From the NCBI GenBank assembly GCA_963693365.1, contig CAVNZM010000006.1, forward strand, positions 8,618,001 through 8,682,000: DNA of 64,000 nt. The letters run 5' to 3'. Source of the stretch: Amoebidium appalachense (lineage: Eukaryota > Ichthyosporea). Position 1 is the first letter of the stretch. Each line of letters starts with the position of its first letter. The position numbers and the translations under genes were made by a program. This document shows, piece after piece, positions 47,677 through 58,509 of the stretch. The notes under the pieces were generated by a model. That model worked only from the letters and a program-made list of their open reading frames with translations. It searched no databases and was not told where the DNA came from.

Positions 47677-48850
47677 CTATCCTAACATGATTGCCGGCCC
47701 GGACACGTACCGTTTGGCACTGATTGAAGGCTCGATTACTACTTCAGCTACCGTTCTAGCACCAGACTGATAACCGTCGAGCCCATCATGGGTTTTAATT
47801 TTAACGCCGGACTGCAATTCTAAAACATTCGTACGTTCAAACAAAGCATTCACATGTCTACGGAAAAATGGGGCTCCCAACAAAACACTTTGAGCTAAAT
47901 CCTTAACCACATAACAAGCAATATGCATAGCCTGGCCACCTATCTCACACGGCAACACACAAACACCTTCCACAGACATACTACTATTATTAGCACTACC
48001 TAAGGCTGTGCTAGAAGCATCTAAAATAGGAATTTCCCCCCCGGCCTGATTAAAACGACGAATAAACGAAGCATGCACACAATTAACCTGAGCCCCTCCA
48101 TCGAGCAAAGCAACCGCCTTCAACTTACCATCAGCTAACCATACGTCTATATAATGCCGGCTAAAACCAACTAAATCCTCCTCCAATTCAAGCAACACAT
48201 CATCACTCACACCCAATCCCTGCCCACGAAGACTCACACCCTCGATACCTACGTGCAACATACCTACCTGTGGTGCCTGCACGGGTGGGGTGGGGTGTGT
48301 ATGTGGTGTGGGTGGTGGTGGAGTGTGTGTGTGTGATGTGTGGGTGGGTGGTGTGTGTGTGTTTGGTGTATGTGTGGGTGTGTGTGTGGGTGTAGGTGTG
48401 TCTGCAACCGTCGTATGTTGTTGTGGTGGTGTGTTTCTACGTGTCTGTGCCTTCCCTCCCCTTCCCCCTTTACTCGTGTGTGTCCCCCCCCCTCCCGGGA
48501 ACAATGGCACAGAAACCCCCTCCGGTGTGGTTAGAACAAACACCGGGTTGGGACAAGAAACACTGAGACCATCCACTGGTGGCTGGGGAACCTCCCCCAA
48601 CCACAAAACATTCACACCATTCATACCTTTGGTAGAGTCACCCCACAAACATTCATGCCATACCACCTCGACGCTGTCTTGAGGACCCACGACGATGCCC
48701 GGCTCCCACACGTATCGGGGCGGTGAGGGGGCAAAGGGAAGCTTAACCTGGGGTGGGGGAGGGTGAAGGTTCTCTGCAACCTGGGGGGGACCGATACTGT
48801 CCCCCCCCCCCTCCCTCAGTGACCCCAGCTTCCCCCTCCCCCGGAACTCA
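47677..48850 (-). pseudogene. gypsy A aspartic protease with DGG active-site triad
   Basis: Retropepsin fold signature: AVALLDGGAQVNCVHASF, later SVLLGAPFFRRHV (the hydrophobic-Gly partner motif). The catalytic triad reads D-G-G where retropepsins have D-T-G or D-S-G. A long P/T/H-rich stretch (48230-48450, TG-rich DNA) precedes it. The frame is offset by one from the gag zinc-knuckle frame, so a frameshift event would be needed to express it. Confidence 0.8.
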
Positions 48851-49270
48851 ATAGCTCTTGTAACTACGGCAATATGCAGCAGAGTGCCCTTGCCGGCCAC
48901 AAAAGTAACATGCACCAAAGAAGGGGCCAGGGGGGACTTCAAAACCTTGGCGCAAAGCATAACCGGGAGCCCGGTCATGCTGGGGGGGCCCACCGTGTGC
49001 ACCACGGCCCCCCCTTCCCCCCTGCCCCCCTCGGCCTCTCTCACCACCATTTCCACCCCTCCCTCTACCCTGCCCAGCACCACGAGCAAGATAAGGGGCA
49101 AACCTCTCGGTGAACTGCTGCTGTTGTCCTCCACGTCCACCTCGGCCACGACCGCCGTGTCCACCCCGGTCGCCGCCACGGCCACCCCGGAAGCCGAAGC
49201 CCCCTCGGCCCGAGAAGACGGCCTGGGAGAGCTCGGCCACCTGCTTCAACCAACATGGTGAGTGCATCTG
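48848..49270 (-). pseudogene. gypsy A gag C-terminus with zinc knuckle
   Basis: An RGG-rich segment (GRGGFGFRGGRGGDRGG) followed by CYFCGRQGHSAAYC, a CX2CX4HX4C knuckle that binds RNA, then a stop at 48848. It continues the gag N-terminal part at 57513-58425 after removal of gypsy B, but a one-base slip near 49243 puts it in a different frame. Confidence 0.85.
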
Positions 49271-49880
49271 TGTAAACAGTTGAACTAGTTGGGATAAGGC
49301 AGAGAACAACTGAATCAGAATAAAGACAGAGAACGGGTAGTAAGGCACACGCGGCCAGGTTACTATTTAATGTGCTCGTTCAGAGTGATCCCCCGTACTG
49401 GGACGGCTTGTTTATATAGCCCCCAGGTTCCGGATCATCTGGATGGGTGGCATTGATGCCTTCGTGACTTCTGACCAGTCAGAAGAGTGCGGTCGTCTTT
49501 ATGTGCACACAGTGCACCAATAACATGAAGCTAACTAAAAGGATAACTTTGTGGCAAATGATTGGTCAATACTTAAGCCCGTTTAGGTTTATGCAACTGG
49601 GTCTGATTTCCTTATTGGTTCCGTTCGTTTAGCTATAGATGTCGCCTCCGTAGTGGATGAGACTTGCATTCCTATCCTAGCGGTTCTCGAATTCTATTGG
49701 TTCATACTGACTGCACGGCCACTGCATATTGCCGGCGCCGCGGCTCAGTCGTGAGCCGCAGCCCGCGGCTGTCGCGTGTGATATTGATCTGATCATATGT
49801 ACACAATATCTACGTGATCACTATGATATGTACAGTATATTCGTAATAGTAAACATGTACGGCGTGTACAGATGTTTACA
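49271..49880 (-). repeat. 3' LTR of gypsy B
   Basis: TGTAAACAGTTG to GATGTTTACA, 610 bp. The termini are an inverted TGTAAAC/GTTTACA pair. Confidence 0.95.
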
Positions 49881-49944
49881 CTCCCCCCTTCTCGGGAGCC
49901 TGGTGGTATGGTCTGGAGACGGTAAACCACCAGGCTGAGGGAAG
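49881..49944 (-). promoter_or_regulatory. gypsy B polypurine tract and 10-bp stem hairpin
   Basis: On the minus strand GAAGGGGGGAG abuts the 3' LTR. Just upstream, AGCCTGGTGG (49900-49909) pairs perfectly with CCACCAGGCT (49928-49937) around an 18-base loop, immediately after the pol stop codon. Confidence 0.7.
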
Positions 49945-52900
49945 TTAGCGACGTCGGCGCTTCTTTCGTGCGGGCTGGCTGGCAGGGCCGGCCACCAAAG
50001 TACCTAGGTAGTCTGTGAGTGCTCCTGCGGCTGTGTCTTGCAGGCCGGAGTGAGGTTCCCAGGTGTCGTTCTTAGCCGTGTACCCTTTCCAACGAACTTT
50101 GTAAAGGGCTTGGGCAGTTGCCGAGTCGTACTTGTGGGCAATAATTTTTGCCACTTCGAAGGTGGGGGTGGGTGAATCTTGCGGACCAGAGTCGGCTGGC
50201 GTCATATCAACGTCGTCACGGGGAAAATACGGCTTCAAGTGACGTGCGTGTGCTCGAACGGTGTCCGTTGACCCAACCCGCTGAATTTCGTAAGACATGG
50301 GGGCGTCGGTAACGCGCCGCAGGACGCGATACGGACCTTCCCATTTAGGTCTGAGTGCCGTGGGTAGACTGTGGTCGGTGGTGGAGTCTGTGACTGCTTT
50401 CAACACCAGACCCTCGAGTTCTGTGGGTTCACGAGCATTTTTGTTAGCCGTGATTTTACTACGACGGGCAGCTTCAGACATAATTCGTGTGACTGTTTGC
50501 CGGGCATACTGCACTCGTTGCAGTAGTTCTCGACGGTATTCCTCCGTCTCCATCCCACATGAAGCCGCAATTGGGGGGCGGGGGGGCTCGACCGGATCTC
50601 TGCCATAAAGCATGAAGAATGGCGTGTCCCCCAAGGAAGAGTGGTAGGCGGTGCGGTAGGAAAACAGTACTTGCGGTAAGTAGTCAATCCATTCGTGGTG
50701 TTTATCCTGCACGAGAGTGGCAAGAATATTCTTAAGTGTGCGATTGAATCGCTCTACGGCACCATTGGTCTGGGGGCTGTAGGGACTTGCAAAAATTCGT
50801 TTTGTAGCCAACACTCGACAGACATCTGTGACCAACATAGCTGCCAAATTCGCGCCGTTGTCTGATACTAAAAATTCCGGACGACCGTGACGGCAGTAGA
50901 TGGAGTCTTCGAATGCCTTTGCCACATCTTCGGCTGTGGGTGTTTTGTGAAATAAAATCACTTCCGGCCAGCGAGTGAAGAGGTCGAGAAACACCAACAG
51001 GGAAACTCTGAGATCAGATTTCGTAGGCATCTCAGTAATGTCCATAGACACGTATTGAAAGGGATAGGTGGGGATAAAACCATCGTGAATTCGTAGTTTC
51101 TTTTGCATTCGGGGTGTCTTCCGGTATTGACAGGCTTTGCATGTGGTTACCCACTGCACCGAGTCTTGCCATACACGTGGCCACCATGCTATCTGGGTAA
51201 CACGGTGGAAGGTGCGTGCTGCGTCGAGGTGACCTGCGGTTGGGGCGTCGTGACATGCGGCCAAAACGAGGCGCACAAGCGTAGACGGCACCCAAATTCG
51301 TGGTTCCTTGCTGGGTTTGCGGGGGCCACGCTGTTCTAGGACCCACACATACACAAGGTCATTGTCTATGGTGCAGCGACTAGCTTCCATCGCGATTTCG
51401 TTGCCAAATAATTCGTAGCCCGGTGCTTTTTCCAGGTAGGCCCTGACTTTCGCAATGTGTTTATCAGCCTTCTGTGCTGACACATACTGTTCATAGGTGG
51501 GCATTCGTCCATCCGCTTTTGGGGGAATAAATTCTGGCGGCGTGGTATTAGGTTTCGTGGGTTCAGCTGGGGGTGGGTGGGTGGCAGCTTGTGCCTGCGC
51601 TGTCGCTGCGGCGGAGCGTGTTACCGCAAACACCGTGGACGAGCCCGAGACTGTGCCGATCAGTGAGGGGTATGTCAGCTCAGTATCTTCGGGTCCTGGT
51701 TGCGCATTTTCTTTAGATGGCCGAGAGAGTCCATCAGCATTGCTGTGGTGTTTGCCCGCCCTGTGCTGAATTTCGTATGTGTATGCGGAAAGCGCCATTT
51801 GCCAGCCTGCAACAACAGGTTCCGGTGCATCGCCGGTAGACAGAATGCGCGTCAAGCTGGAGTGGTCGGTTCGTAACAAGAAAGGAGCCCCATAGGTGTA
51901 AGCGCGAAATGCTTTGCACACAGCCCAATACACACCTAAGGCCTCCCTTTTATTCGCCGCATAATTTCGTTCACTCTTAGAGAGTGTTCTGCTAGCATAA
52001 GCTATGGGTCGTTCTTTGCCGTCATCACCTACCTGCGAAATCACTGCGCCCAGAGCATACTGTGAAGCATCTGAGTCAACAATAAAAGGTTTGGTGAAAT
52101 CGGGGTGAGCAAGCACAGGTGCATTAATTAACGCATTCTTAAGGGTATCGTATGCTTTCTCCTGTTCCGTACCCCACACCCATGCAGCATTTTTCTGTGC
52201 TTTCTTTTTCGTGGCCAAAATAGCTGCAGAATCGGCGTGCAAATTTTTTGCTTCGTCTTTTCGTTGTTTTGCGCTGCCGTTGCGTTTGGCGGGTTTCGTA
52301 GAGGGGGGCATTTTTGCGTGAATTCGTTTTAGTAATTCTGAATCCTCCTTCGAGGTGCCCAGCATTCGCGTGAGTGGTTCAGCCGTATGGCTGAAATCGT
52401 CCACAAATATTCGATAATATGAAAATAACCCGAGGTCACTTCGTAGCTCAGATAAATTTTGTGGGTAGCTTTTATTCTTTATTGCTGCCACTTTTTCTGG
52501 GTCTACCTTAATACCATCCGGGCATACGCGATGGCCTAAATAGCCAACTTCTTCCATGAACAAAGAGCATTTTCTGCCTTTCAGTTTTAATCCTGCATCA
52601 CAGAGCCGGGAAAAACATGAATCTAAATGCCCAAAATGTTCTTCGATAGTGGGTGACATAACTAATATATCATCGAGATATATGAGTACATGTGTCCACA
52701 GCATACCAGCGAATACACGGTTCATCATCCTTGAAAAGACAGCAGGCATGTTACTTACTCCAAAAGGTGCGCGTGCGAATTGATACTGCCCCCAGGGGGT
52801 GGTAAATGCAAGTTTTTCTTTGTCGTTATCGGCTACTTTGACTTGGTGGTAACCACCGTTTAAATCAAGTGCGGAAAACACGCGGGCACCTCTGAGCATA

Positions 52901-54690
52901 CCCAGAGCCATGTCAATTCGTGGTAAAGGGTAACCGTCTTTCTTCGTAATCAAGTTCAGCATTCTAAAATCAATGCAGACTCTTAAAGACCCGTCCTTTT
53001 TCGCCACCAACACCATCGGAGCGGAGTAAGGGCTGGACGCAGGCTCAATCACTCCAAACTCTACCCAATTTTGAATTTGTTTGTGTAGGCTATCGCGAAG
53101 GTGATGTGGGATGTTATAGGGCCTGCGGTACTGTGGTATGGTGGTAGTTACTTCGATCGACAGTTCGTCTAAGGTACTCAAACCAAAGTCGTTGTCGTGT
53201 GCAGAGAACACATGCTTCCATTTCTTAAGCAGTTTTCGTATCCGTTTCGCCAACGGTTTCCGTTGGTCTGGGGGAGTTCCAGGCATGTCGTATTCTTCTG
53301 GAGGTTTGACCCCAAAAGGCAAGTCGTCGTCTGTGGCGGCTTCCCCGTCGGAGGTACATTCGTGCGTACGCTTTCGTAAATTATTCGTATCCTCCAGTGC
53401 AGTGGTAGATGGTGCCCCATCTGCTGCTTCGATAGTAGGTGGCCCTACCTCTGGTTTTGTTCGTGCTGGATTACCAAAACCATTCATTTTCGTGGAACTG
53501 CGCTGTGTGGTGTTCTCTTTCGTACTCATATTCATAATTTTACTCCGTTCACACACCTTAATACTACCGTTAATATTAGTAGCCGCCTGGAAAGTGTGTG
53601 GTTCGTGTTCGGTGGGTTCTTCGGTTGATTCCTGCGAAGAAAAGTTCGTTTTAGCAGAGGTACCTAATGGATGGCCAGGGTGTGGGGTTGTCGCCCTCCT
53701 GGTTCCATTACCGGAGTGTGGACGTGCTAAAAGAGTAACAGTGTCATCTGATTGCAAGGGAATAAACATGGCCACCTCCGTACCAGGGCCTAGGTACACA
53801 TGATGGTCCGATGTGTTAGTCAACAACACCTTGCATTCGTATTCGTCCTCGATCACACTTTCTTCGCTAGTGGAGAGGGGGGGTTCGTTATTCGAAATTC
53901 GAGCTAAACTGGTGACACTGCATGCTGTTGTGTAAGCCCGTGAATTAAGTGGACCACATGGAACCACTGTGCCCATACAACAGTCTAAAGTTCGTGGTGG
54001 TGGTGCGCCGGCAGCGAGTTTTATTTTACACGTTGCGATATTTGACGCATCTACCGGGAGGTGAATACCTGTGGTGGTAATTAATACGCGAGAAACAGCT
54101 GTCTCCTCCGCACTCCCACGCAACCACCACACCGGAATACTGCACCTGCGATTTCCCTTAGCATACATGAACGAAAGTTCTGCAGCACCGTAATCAATTC
54201 GTCCCTGTTGTGGCCCCATGAAATCAACACCTAATAAGGCATCATATGGTAGATTATCAATCACATGCCATCTGTGCACCACTAGAGCAGATTCGTTGGG
54301 AATGGCGAGAGTGAGAGATATACTTCCTTGGCATGTCATTTCGTTACTTTGTGCATCCAGTACACTAAAATTAGGAACATGCTGAATTCGTTTTCTTGCC
54401 ACTACAGGGAGAGATTCGTAAAATGCTGTGCTTATACAGCTATGGCTAGCACCAGAGTCGACAACTACTGTGACTAGCTTCCCATGCACATACATTCGCG
54501 CAAGTGTGGCTGTGCATTTATTTTCGTGGGTTAATGTGCACACAGTGGCATTTTCATGCCGTGGTTCTGCAATGGAGGAGTGCACACGGTCAGCAAAATG
54601 CACATTTTTCTTTTTGCGCGGGGGCGGGGTGTGCGTGTGCATGGGGGGGTCAGTACACGGGGGTAACTGTTCGTGGGGGGTGGGGCACAT
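49945..54690 (-). CDS. gypsy B pol polyprotein, 1581 aa, with chromodomain
   Basis: A single intact frame. Protease: VVVDSGASHSCIS near residue 78 and ALLGVDFM. RT: VCIDFRMLNLITKKDGYPLP, FSALDLNGGYHQV, catalytic IYLDDILVM near 670. RNase H: FIVDSDASQYALGAV near 870 and LRTDHSSLTRIL. Integrase: zinc-binding CHDAPTAGHLDAARTFH with CKACQ near 1145, catalytic Asp in SMDITEMPT near 1216, VSDNGANLA near 1276 and Glu in NGAVERFNRT near 1311. C-terminus: chromodomain near 1515-1565 (IIAHKYDSATAQALYKVRWK, TWEPHSGLQD) and a basic KKRRRR end. All expected catalytic residues are present. It sits in a separate frame from gag, whose stop is 155 bp upstream, so expression needs reinitiation, recoding or separate translation. 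Confidence 0.96.
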   Translation of the reverse strand: MCPTPHEQLPPCTDPPMHTHTPPPRKKKNVHFADRVHSSIAEPRHENATVCTLTHENKCTATLARMYVHGKLVTVVVDSGASHSCISTAFYESLPVVARKRIQHVPNFSVLDAQSNEMTCQGSISLTLAIPNESALVVHRWHVIDNLPYDALLGVDFMGPQQGRIDYGAAELSFMYAKGNRRCSIPVWWLRGSAEETAVSRVLITTTGIHLPVDASNIATCKIKLAAGAPPPRTLDCCMGTVVPCGPLNSRAYTTACSVTSLARISNNEPPLSTSEESVIEDEYECKVLLTNTSDHHVYLGPGTEVAMFIPLQSDDTVTLLARPHSGNGTRRATTPHPGHPLGTSAKTNFSSQESTEEPTEHEPHTFQAATNINGSIKVCERSKIMNMSTKENTTQRSSTKMNGFGNPARTKPEVGPPTIEAADGAPSTTALEDTNNLRKRTHECTSDGEAATDDDLPFGVKPPEEYDMPGTPPDQRKPLAKRIRKLLKKWKHVFSAHDNDFGLSTLDELSIEVTTTIPQYRRPYNIPHHLRDSLHKQIQNWVEFGVIEPASSPYSAPMVLVAKKDGSLRVCIDFRMLNLITKKDGYPLPRIDMALGMLRGARVFSALDLNGGYHQVKVADNDKEKLAFTTPWGQYQFARAPFGVSNMPAVFSRMMNRVFAGMLWTHVLIYLDDILVMSPTIEEHFGHLDSCFSRLCDAGLKLKGRKCSLFMEEVGYLGHRVCPDGIKVDPEKVAAIKNKSYPQNLSELRSDLGLFSYYRIFVDDFSHTAEPLTRMLGTSKEDSELLKRIHAKMPPSTKPAKRNGSAKQRKDEAKNLHADSAAILATKKKAQKNAAWVWGTEQEKAYDTLKNALINAPVLAHPDFTKPFIVDSDASQYALGAVISQVGDDGKERPIAYASRTLSKSERNYAANKREALGVYWAVCKAFRAYTYGAPFLLRTDHSSLTRILSTGDAPEPVVAGWQMALSAYTYEIQHRAGKHHSNADGLSRPSKENAQPGPEDTELTYPSLIGTVSGSSTVFAVTRSAAATAQAQAATHPPPAEPTKPNTTPPEFIPPKADGRMPTYEQYVSAQKADKHIAKVRAYLEKAPGYELFGNEIAMEASRCTIDNDLVYVWVLEQRGPRKPSKEPRIWVPSTLVRLVLAACHDAPTAGHLDAARTFHRVTQIAWWPRVWQDSVQWVTTCKACQYRKTPRMQKKLRIHDGFIPTYPFQYVSMDITEMPTKSDLRVSLLVFLDLFTRWPEVILFHKTPTAEDVAKAFEDSIYCRHGRPEFLVSDNGANLAAMLVTDVCRVLATKRIFASPYSPQTNGAVERFNRTLKNILATLVQDKHHEWIDYLPQVLFSYRTAYHSSLGDTPFFMLYGRDPVEPPRPPIAASCGMETEEYRRELLQRVQYARQTVTRIMSEAARRSKITANKNAREPTELEGLVLKAVTDSTTDHSLPTALRPKWEGPYRVLRRVTDAPMSYEIQRVGSTDTVRAHARHLKPYFPRDDVDMTPADSGPQDSPTPTFEVAKIIAHKYDSATAQALYKVRWKGYTAKNDTWEPHSGLQDTAAGALTDYLGTLVAGPASQPARKKRRRR

Positions 54691-54845
54691 GCAGATTCGT
54701 GGGAGGGCTCCGAGACAACAGAAATTTCCGCACCAGTAGATTTATTTTGCAATTTATCTGCCAGAGGGGAACACAGTTCCAGCTCTGCTATTAAATCAAA
54801 TACATTATGTTCTACTGGGGAGAGACCAGTCCCTTGCCCGCCTTC

Positions 54846-56123
54846 CTATTCTACACGTGCTCTCTTGAACTTGGCCCGATTAGCCTCAATCTCTGCCTTG
54901 CGGGTTCCCTTCTTAAAGTTGGGGTCGTACTTGGGGCAAATTGGTGACCCCCCAAAGTGCCCCTTCTGCTTGCAGGAGTGGCATTCGAATTTGAGGGCCG
55001 GGCACGTCTTGCCTTCGGCGTGGCTGCCGTACTTGCACCCACGGTTGCAGGGGGTGGTGCCCATGCGCGAAAAAATAGACGGCTTCTCGCTGGCACCAGA
55101 TCCACCACCGGGTTGCTGTTTTGTGGGGGGTTTCTGTGTTAGAATGGTGGATGGGGTTCGTGTGTGCCTGTCTCTTTCTTTTTCTGCGAGATAGGCAACA
55201 ACTCCAGACAGGGTCAATTCTTCTTCTTTTCGTGTTTGTCTGAGTTGATATTTGCGAAATTCTTGTTCGTCTTCCCCACCCAATCGGTGAGACAAATCCA
55301 AAATTTGGTGTGCCTCAGACTTAAGGGGGTACACACGTGCCCACAAACGCGCATGCCTGCTTGCAAATTCGGCCACCTTTTGCTTGCCTTGTTTGAGTGC
55401 ATTTAATTCGGCACTGAGTGCCTCTTGCACACGCTGGTCGTGAAATTTCGTAACTAGTGCATGTGCAAATGCATCAAACGTGAGTTCTCCCTGTGTCCTG
55501 GTAAAATTCGTGTACCACACACGGGCGGGGGAAGCAAGAGGAAAGCACTGCACCGCCCAGCGAACAGCAAGTGTGGGGGGGACCCCTGCAATGCAAAACA
55601 TCTGCTGGGAAAATTCGTGCAGCCATTCAATCACCGTGCATTTATCCTGCAAGTCACCCTTGTATTCTGGTAGTTTCAATGCAGCCAAGATGGGGCCGTA
55701 TTCGGATGCATGCAACTGGCGGAGAGGGTGCAACCACAGTTTTTCGTGCTCTGCAAAGTGCTTGTTCAATATAGACCCAGCCTTACCTCCTGAGCCTGTG
55801 CTGACATCAGAGCCTCTCGGGCGACTTGGCGTGCCTGCCAGTCCACCTGCAGACGCCAGAGGGGATCCTGCAAGGGGGATTTCGTTAAATACGGGTGCTT
55901 TAGGCTGGTCGAAGTGATCTTCTTCATGCACTTTCGCAGTCATGTGTTCGTTTTCGTTTGTGGGTGTGTCTTCGTAACTTTGTTCGTGTTTTTCTTCATT
56001 TTCAGCATCAGAATCAGTGTAGCTGAGTGTGCGCGCAAGCACATCCTTATATGTAAATTTAGTGGGGGGTGCGGGAGGTGCAATTACCTTGGGATCAGTG
56101 CACCCAGATGGGACCGGGGACAA
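54846..56123 (-). CDS. gypsy B gag, capsid and nucleocapsid part
   Basis: About 425 residues. A Retrotrans_gag-like capsid core (CTVIEWLHEFSQQMFCIAG, WAVQCFPLASPARVWYTNF, FHDQRVQEALSAELNALKQG) is followed by a nucleocapsid with CNRGCKYGSHAEGKTC and CHSCKQKGHFGGSPIC, then a basic tail KRARVE. The N-terminal extension in the overlapping frame (56084-56845) likely belongs to the same protein, joined by a frame change in the G-rich stretch near 56145-56165. Confidence 0.88.
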   Translation of the reverse strand: MSPVPSGCTDPKVIAPPAPPTKFTYKDVLARTLSYTDSDAENEEKHEQSYEDTPTNENEHMTAKVHEEDHFDQPKAPVFNEIPLAGSPLASAGGLAGTPSRPRGSDVSTGSGGKAGSILNKHFAEHEKLWLHPLRQLHASEYGPILAALKLPEYKGDLQDKCTVIEWLHEFSQQMFCIAGVPPTLAVRWAVQCFPLASPARVWYTNFTRTQGELTFDAFAHALVTKFHDQRVQEALSAELNALKQGKQKVAEFASRHARLWARVYPLKSEAHQILDLSHRLGGEDEQEFRKYQLRQTRKEEELTLSGVVAYLAEKERDRHTRTPSTILTQKPPTKQQPGGGSGASEKPSIFSRMGTTPCNRGCKYGSHAEGKTCPALKFECHSCKQKGHFGGSPICPKYDPNFKKGTRKAEIEANRAKFKRARVE

Positions 56124-56845
56124 AGGCTTCTTGCCTGTGGTGGGTGGGGGAGGACGGGGGTGGTGGGCACCGTCGTATTTTTCACACGTGCCTCAGCCAC
56201 CAACTGTGCTTCCCGCTCCAACTCAGACCATTTCGCGGACGTGCACAACATTCTAGACAGTGTGGTGTCTTCCATCTGCGAAATCTCACTGTAAATCTGC
56301 GCGACATCAGCTTCGAGGTCCATCACAGGCCGCCCAGCATCGATTGCAGTTTGAATGGCACGTCTCAGAGTTTCAATACGATAGAACTTGGAGAGAACAC
56401 GGCCCCGCACCTCTGCCAGAGCTGTGGCAGTGTCCCGGTCTTGTTTCGTTTTTTCCTTCGTTGCTACTTGAAGTTCGTTCGTGTGTTTGTTGGTGTTCGT
56501 GTGTTCGTTGGTGTTCGTATGTTCGTTGGTTTTCGTGTGTTCGTTGCGCTTCGTTTTGTCTTTGGGTTTCGTGCTTTCGTTGGGCTTCGTTTGTTCGTTG
56601 CCAGTGGGCTTCGTAGTTGCCTTTGTGTTCGTGTGTGTGTTGGGTTTTGTGATCGTGTTCGGTTTCTGGGGAGCACGAGGCTGTGTAGGGGGAGGGGTGG
56701 GGAGTGTTTTCGTGCCCTGCCCCGGAGTCTTGGCTTTCTTCTGCGTTGGGGGCGGCGGTTTGACTGCGGTAGGCTTCTTGGTGTCACGTGTCAGTTTGCT
56801 TTCATTGTCCGAGAGTACAGGGTAGTCGTCAAATTCGCCCGCCAT
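56084..56845 (-). pseudogene. gypsy B gag N-terminal frame
   Basis: Starts MAGEFDDYPVLSDNESKL at ATG 56845, 52 bp inside the 5' LTR. It contains a K/T/P-rich region with tandem KTNEHTNTNEHTNTN-type repeats (56460-56560) and then a helical segment (LRRAIQTAIDAGRPVMDLEA). It runs out of frame at the G/C-rich stretch just before the capsid frame begins. It may be a real separate product or half of a broken gag. Confidence 0.7.
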
Positions 56846-56897
56846 GGTTGAAGAGATTCTTGAAAGATGTGAGATTCTGGAACTGCGCGGTCGCCAA
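56846..56897 (-). promoter_or_regulatory. gypsy B leader and primer-binding site
   Basis: Directly after the 5' LTR the minus strand reads T then TGGCGACCGCGCAGTTCC, a conventional TGG-starting primer site. The priming tRNA is not identified. The leader is only about 50 bases. Confidence 0.7.
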
Positions 56898-57507
56898 TGT
56901 AAACAGTTGAACTAGTTGGGATAAGGCAGAGAACAACTGAATCAGAATAAAGACAGAGAACGGGTAGTAAGGCACACGCGGCCAGGTTACTATTTAATGT
57001 GCTCGTTCAGAGTGATCCCCCGTACTGGGACGGCTTGTTTATATAGCCCCCAGGTTCCGGATCATCTGGATGGGTGGCATTGATGCCTTCGTGACTTCTG
57101 ACCAGTCAGAAGAGTGCGGTCGTCTTTATGTGCACACAGTGCACCAATAACATGAAGCTAACTAAAAGGATAACTTTGTGGCAAATGATTGGTCAATACT
57201 TAAGCCCGTTTAGGTTTATGCAACTGGGTCTGATTTCCTTATTGGTTCCGTTCGTTTAGCTATAGATGTCGCCTCCGTAGTGGATGAGACTTGCATTCCT
57301 ATCCTAGCGGTTCTCGAATTCTATTGGTTCATACTGACTGCACGGCCACTGCATATTGCCGGCGCCGCGGCTTAGTCGTGAGCCGCAGCCCGCGGCTGTC
57401 GCGTGTGATATTGATCTGATCATATGTACACAATATCTACGTGATCACTATGATATGTACAGTATATTCGTAATAGTAAACATGTACGGCGTGTACAGAT
57501 GTTTACA
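56898..57507 (-). repeat. 5' LTR of gypsy B
   Basis: 610 bp, same ends as the 3' LTR. One substitution seen between the two. Confidence 0.95.
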
Positions 57508-57512
57508 ATCTG

Positions 57513-58425
57513 GCTGTTCACCCTCTTTTTTCTCTTTTTCCCCCTTCTGTCCACTCTCCTTCTTTTTCTTGTCTACTTCCATCACCTCCTTTTTATCCCT
57601 CTTATTGAACTTCACCTCGTGCATGGCAAGCAAGTGACGTTTAACATGCAACACCACCTCATCTACATCATCATGCTCCCCAAACATGCGTGCAGTGTCT
57701 GTGTTTACAGAGAGAGCCTTACGAGCAAACTCGAATTTTTCCCTATCACTCACGTCACCAGCTAACTCACAAAGGTCTTCAAAGACCCGATATTCCCTCT
57801 CAAAGAATGCCCGAGCTTCTACGGGGGACATATCTAAAGTGGGAAAGGTATACTTCCATTCTCTGAGCTGGGCCCGGAAGGTACGGCGCCGGTCGGCCGT
57901 CAGGTATCGGCCGACGAGCCGGGCCGTATACTCGAGCTCGTTTTCCGGCCGTGTGAAGGCCTCGAGCTCCCCGTCCACGTCGTCGGTGCTGTTCTCGTCC
58001 TCGTCGTCGGGGATGAACCGTGCGGCCAGACGTTTCTGGCCGAGTGTCCGGGACACCATCTCGTCCCTCCCCTCGTCGTACTGCTGCTCGTATATACGAG
58101 CTGTCACCTGGGGGGCCTGCTCGGCCCGGTACGGGTGCTCCTCCATCAGGGTGCATAAGTCGGCCATTGTTTTGTGGTCGATGCACTGTTTGATCATTAA
58201 GCACGAGGCCGCCACAGTGGGGGCCTTCTTTGTGTCTAACACTAGTGTGGGTGTGTTAGCTAGGAGTGTCCTAAGCCACCTAGGTATTTCCGAGTCGTGT
58301 TTGAGTGTAAAACTGAAAGCTGTGGTCTGTCTAACGTCTAGTGTATGAACCTGTGGGACCTGTGTGTGCAGGGAGCTATCCTCTGCTGCCAATGCGTAGA
58401 ACATGTCTACGTTAAACTTAGCCAT
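57513..58425 (-). pseudogene. gypsy A gag N-terminal part, cut by gypsy B
   Basis: Starts MAKFNVDMFYALAAEDSSLH and continues about 300 residues with an acidic middle (DDEDENSTDDVDGE) and a capsid-like helical region (AQLREWKYTFPTLDMSPVEA, EFARKALSV) to a lysine-rich tail. Gypsy B enters after EGEQPD. The zinc knuckle remains at 48848-49270. Destroyed as a single gene. Confidence 0.88.
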
Positions 58426-58473
58426 TGTGTAGTGTGTGCCCGAACTCGTGTGGTTGTGTTTATGTTTTTTTTT

Positions 58474-58509
<36 letters not shown>

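Larger units (their letters stand above)
49271..57507 (-). mobile_element. Ty3/gypsy chromovirus B, apparently complete
   Basis: 8237 bp, LTRs of 610 bp at both ends, duplication ATCTG at 49266-49270 and 57508-57512. One LTR difference was seen by eye (49753 C versus 57372 T). It inserted into gypsy A gag. gag is in two overlapping frames and pol is a single long frame. Confidence 0.95.
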
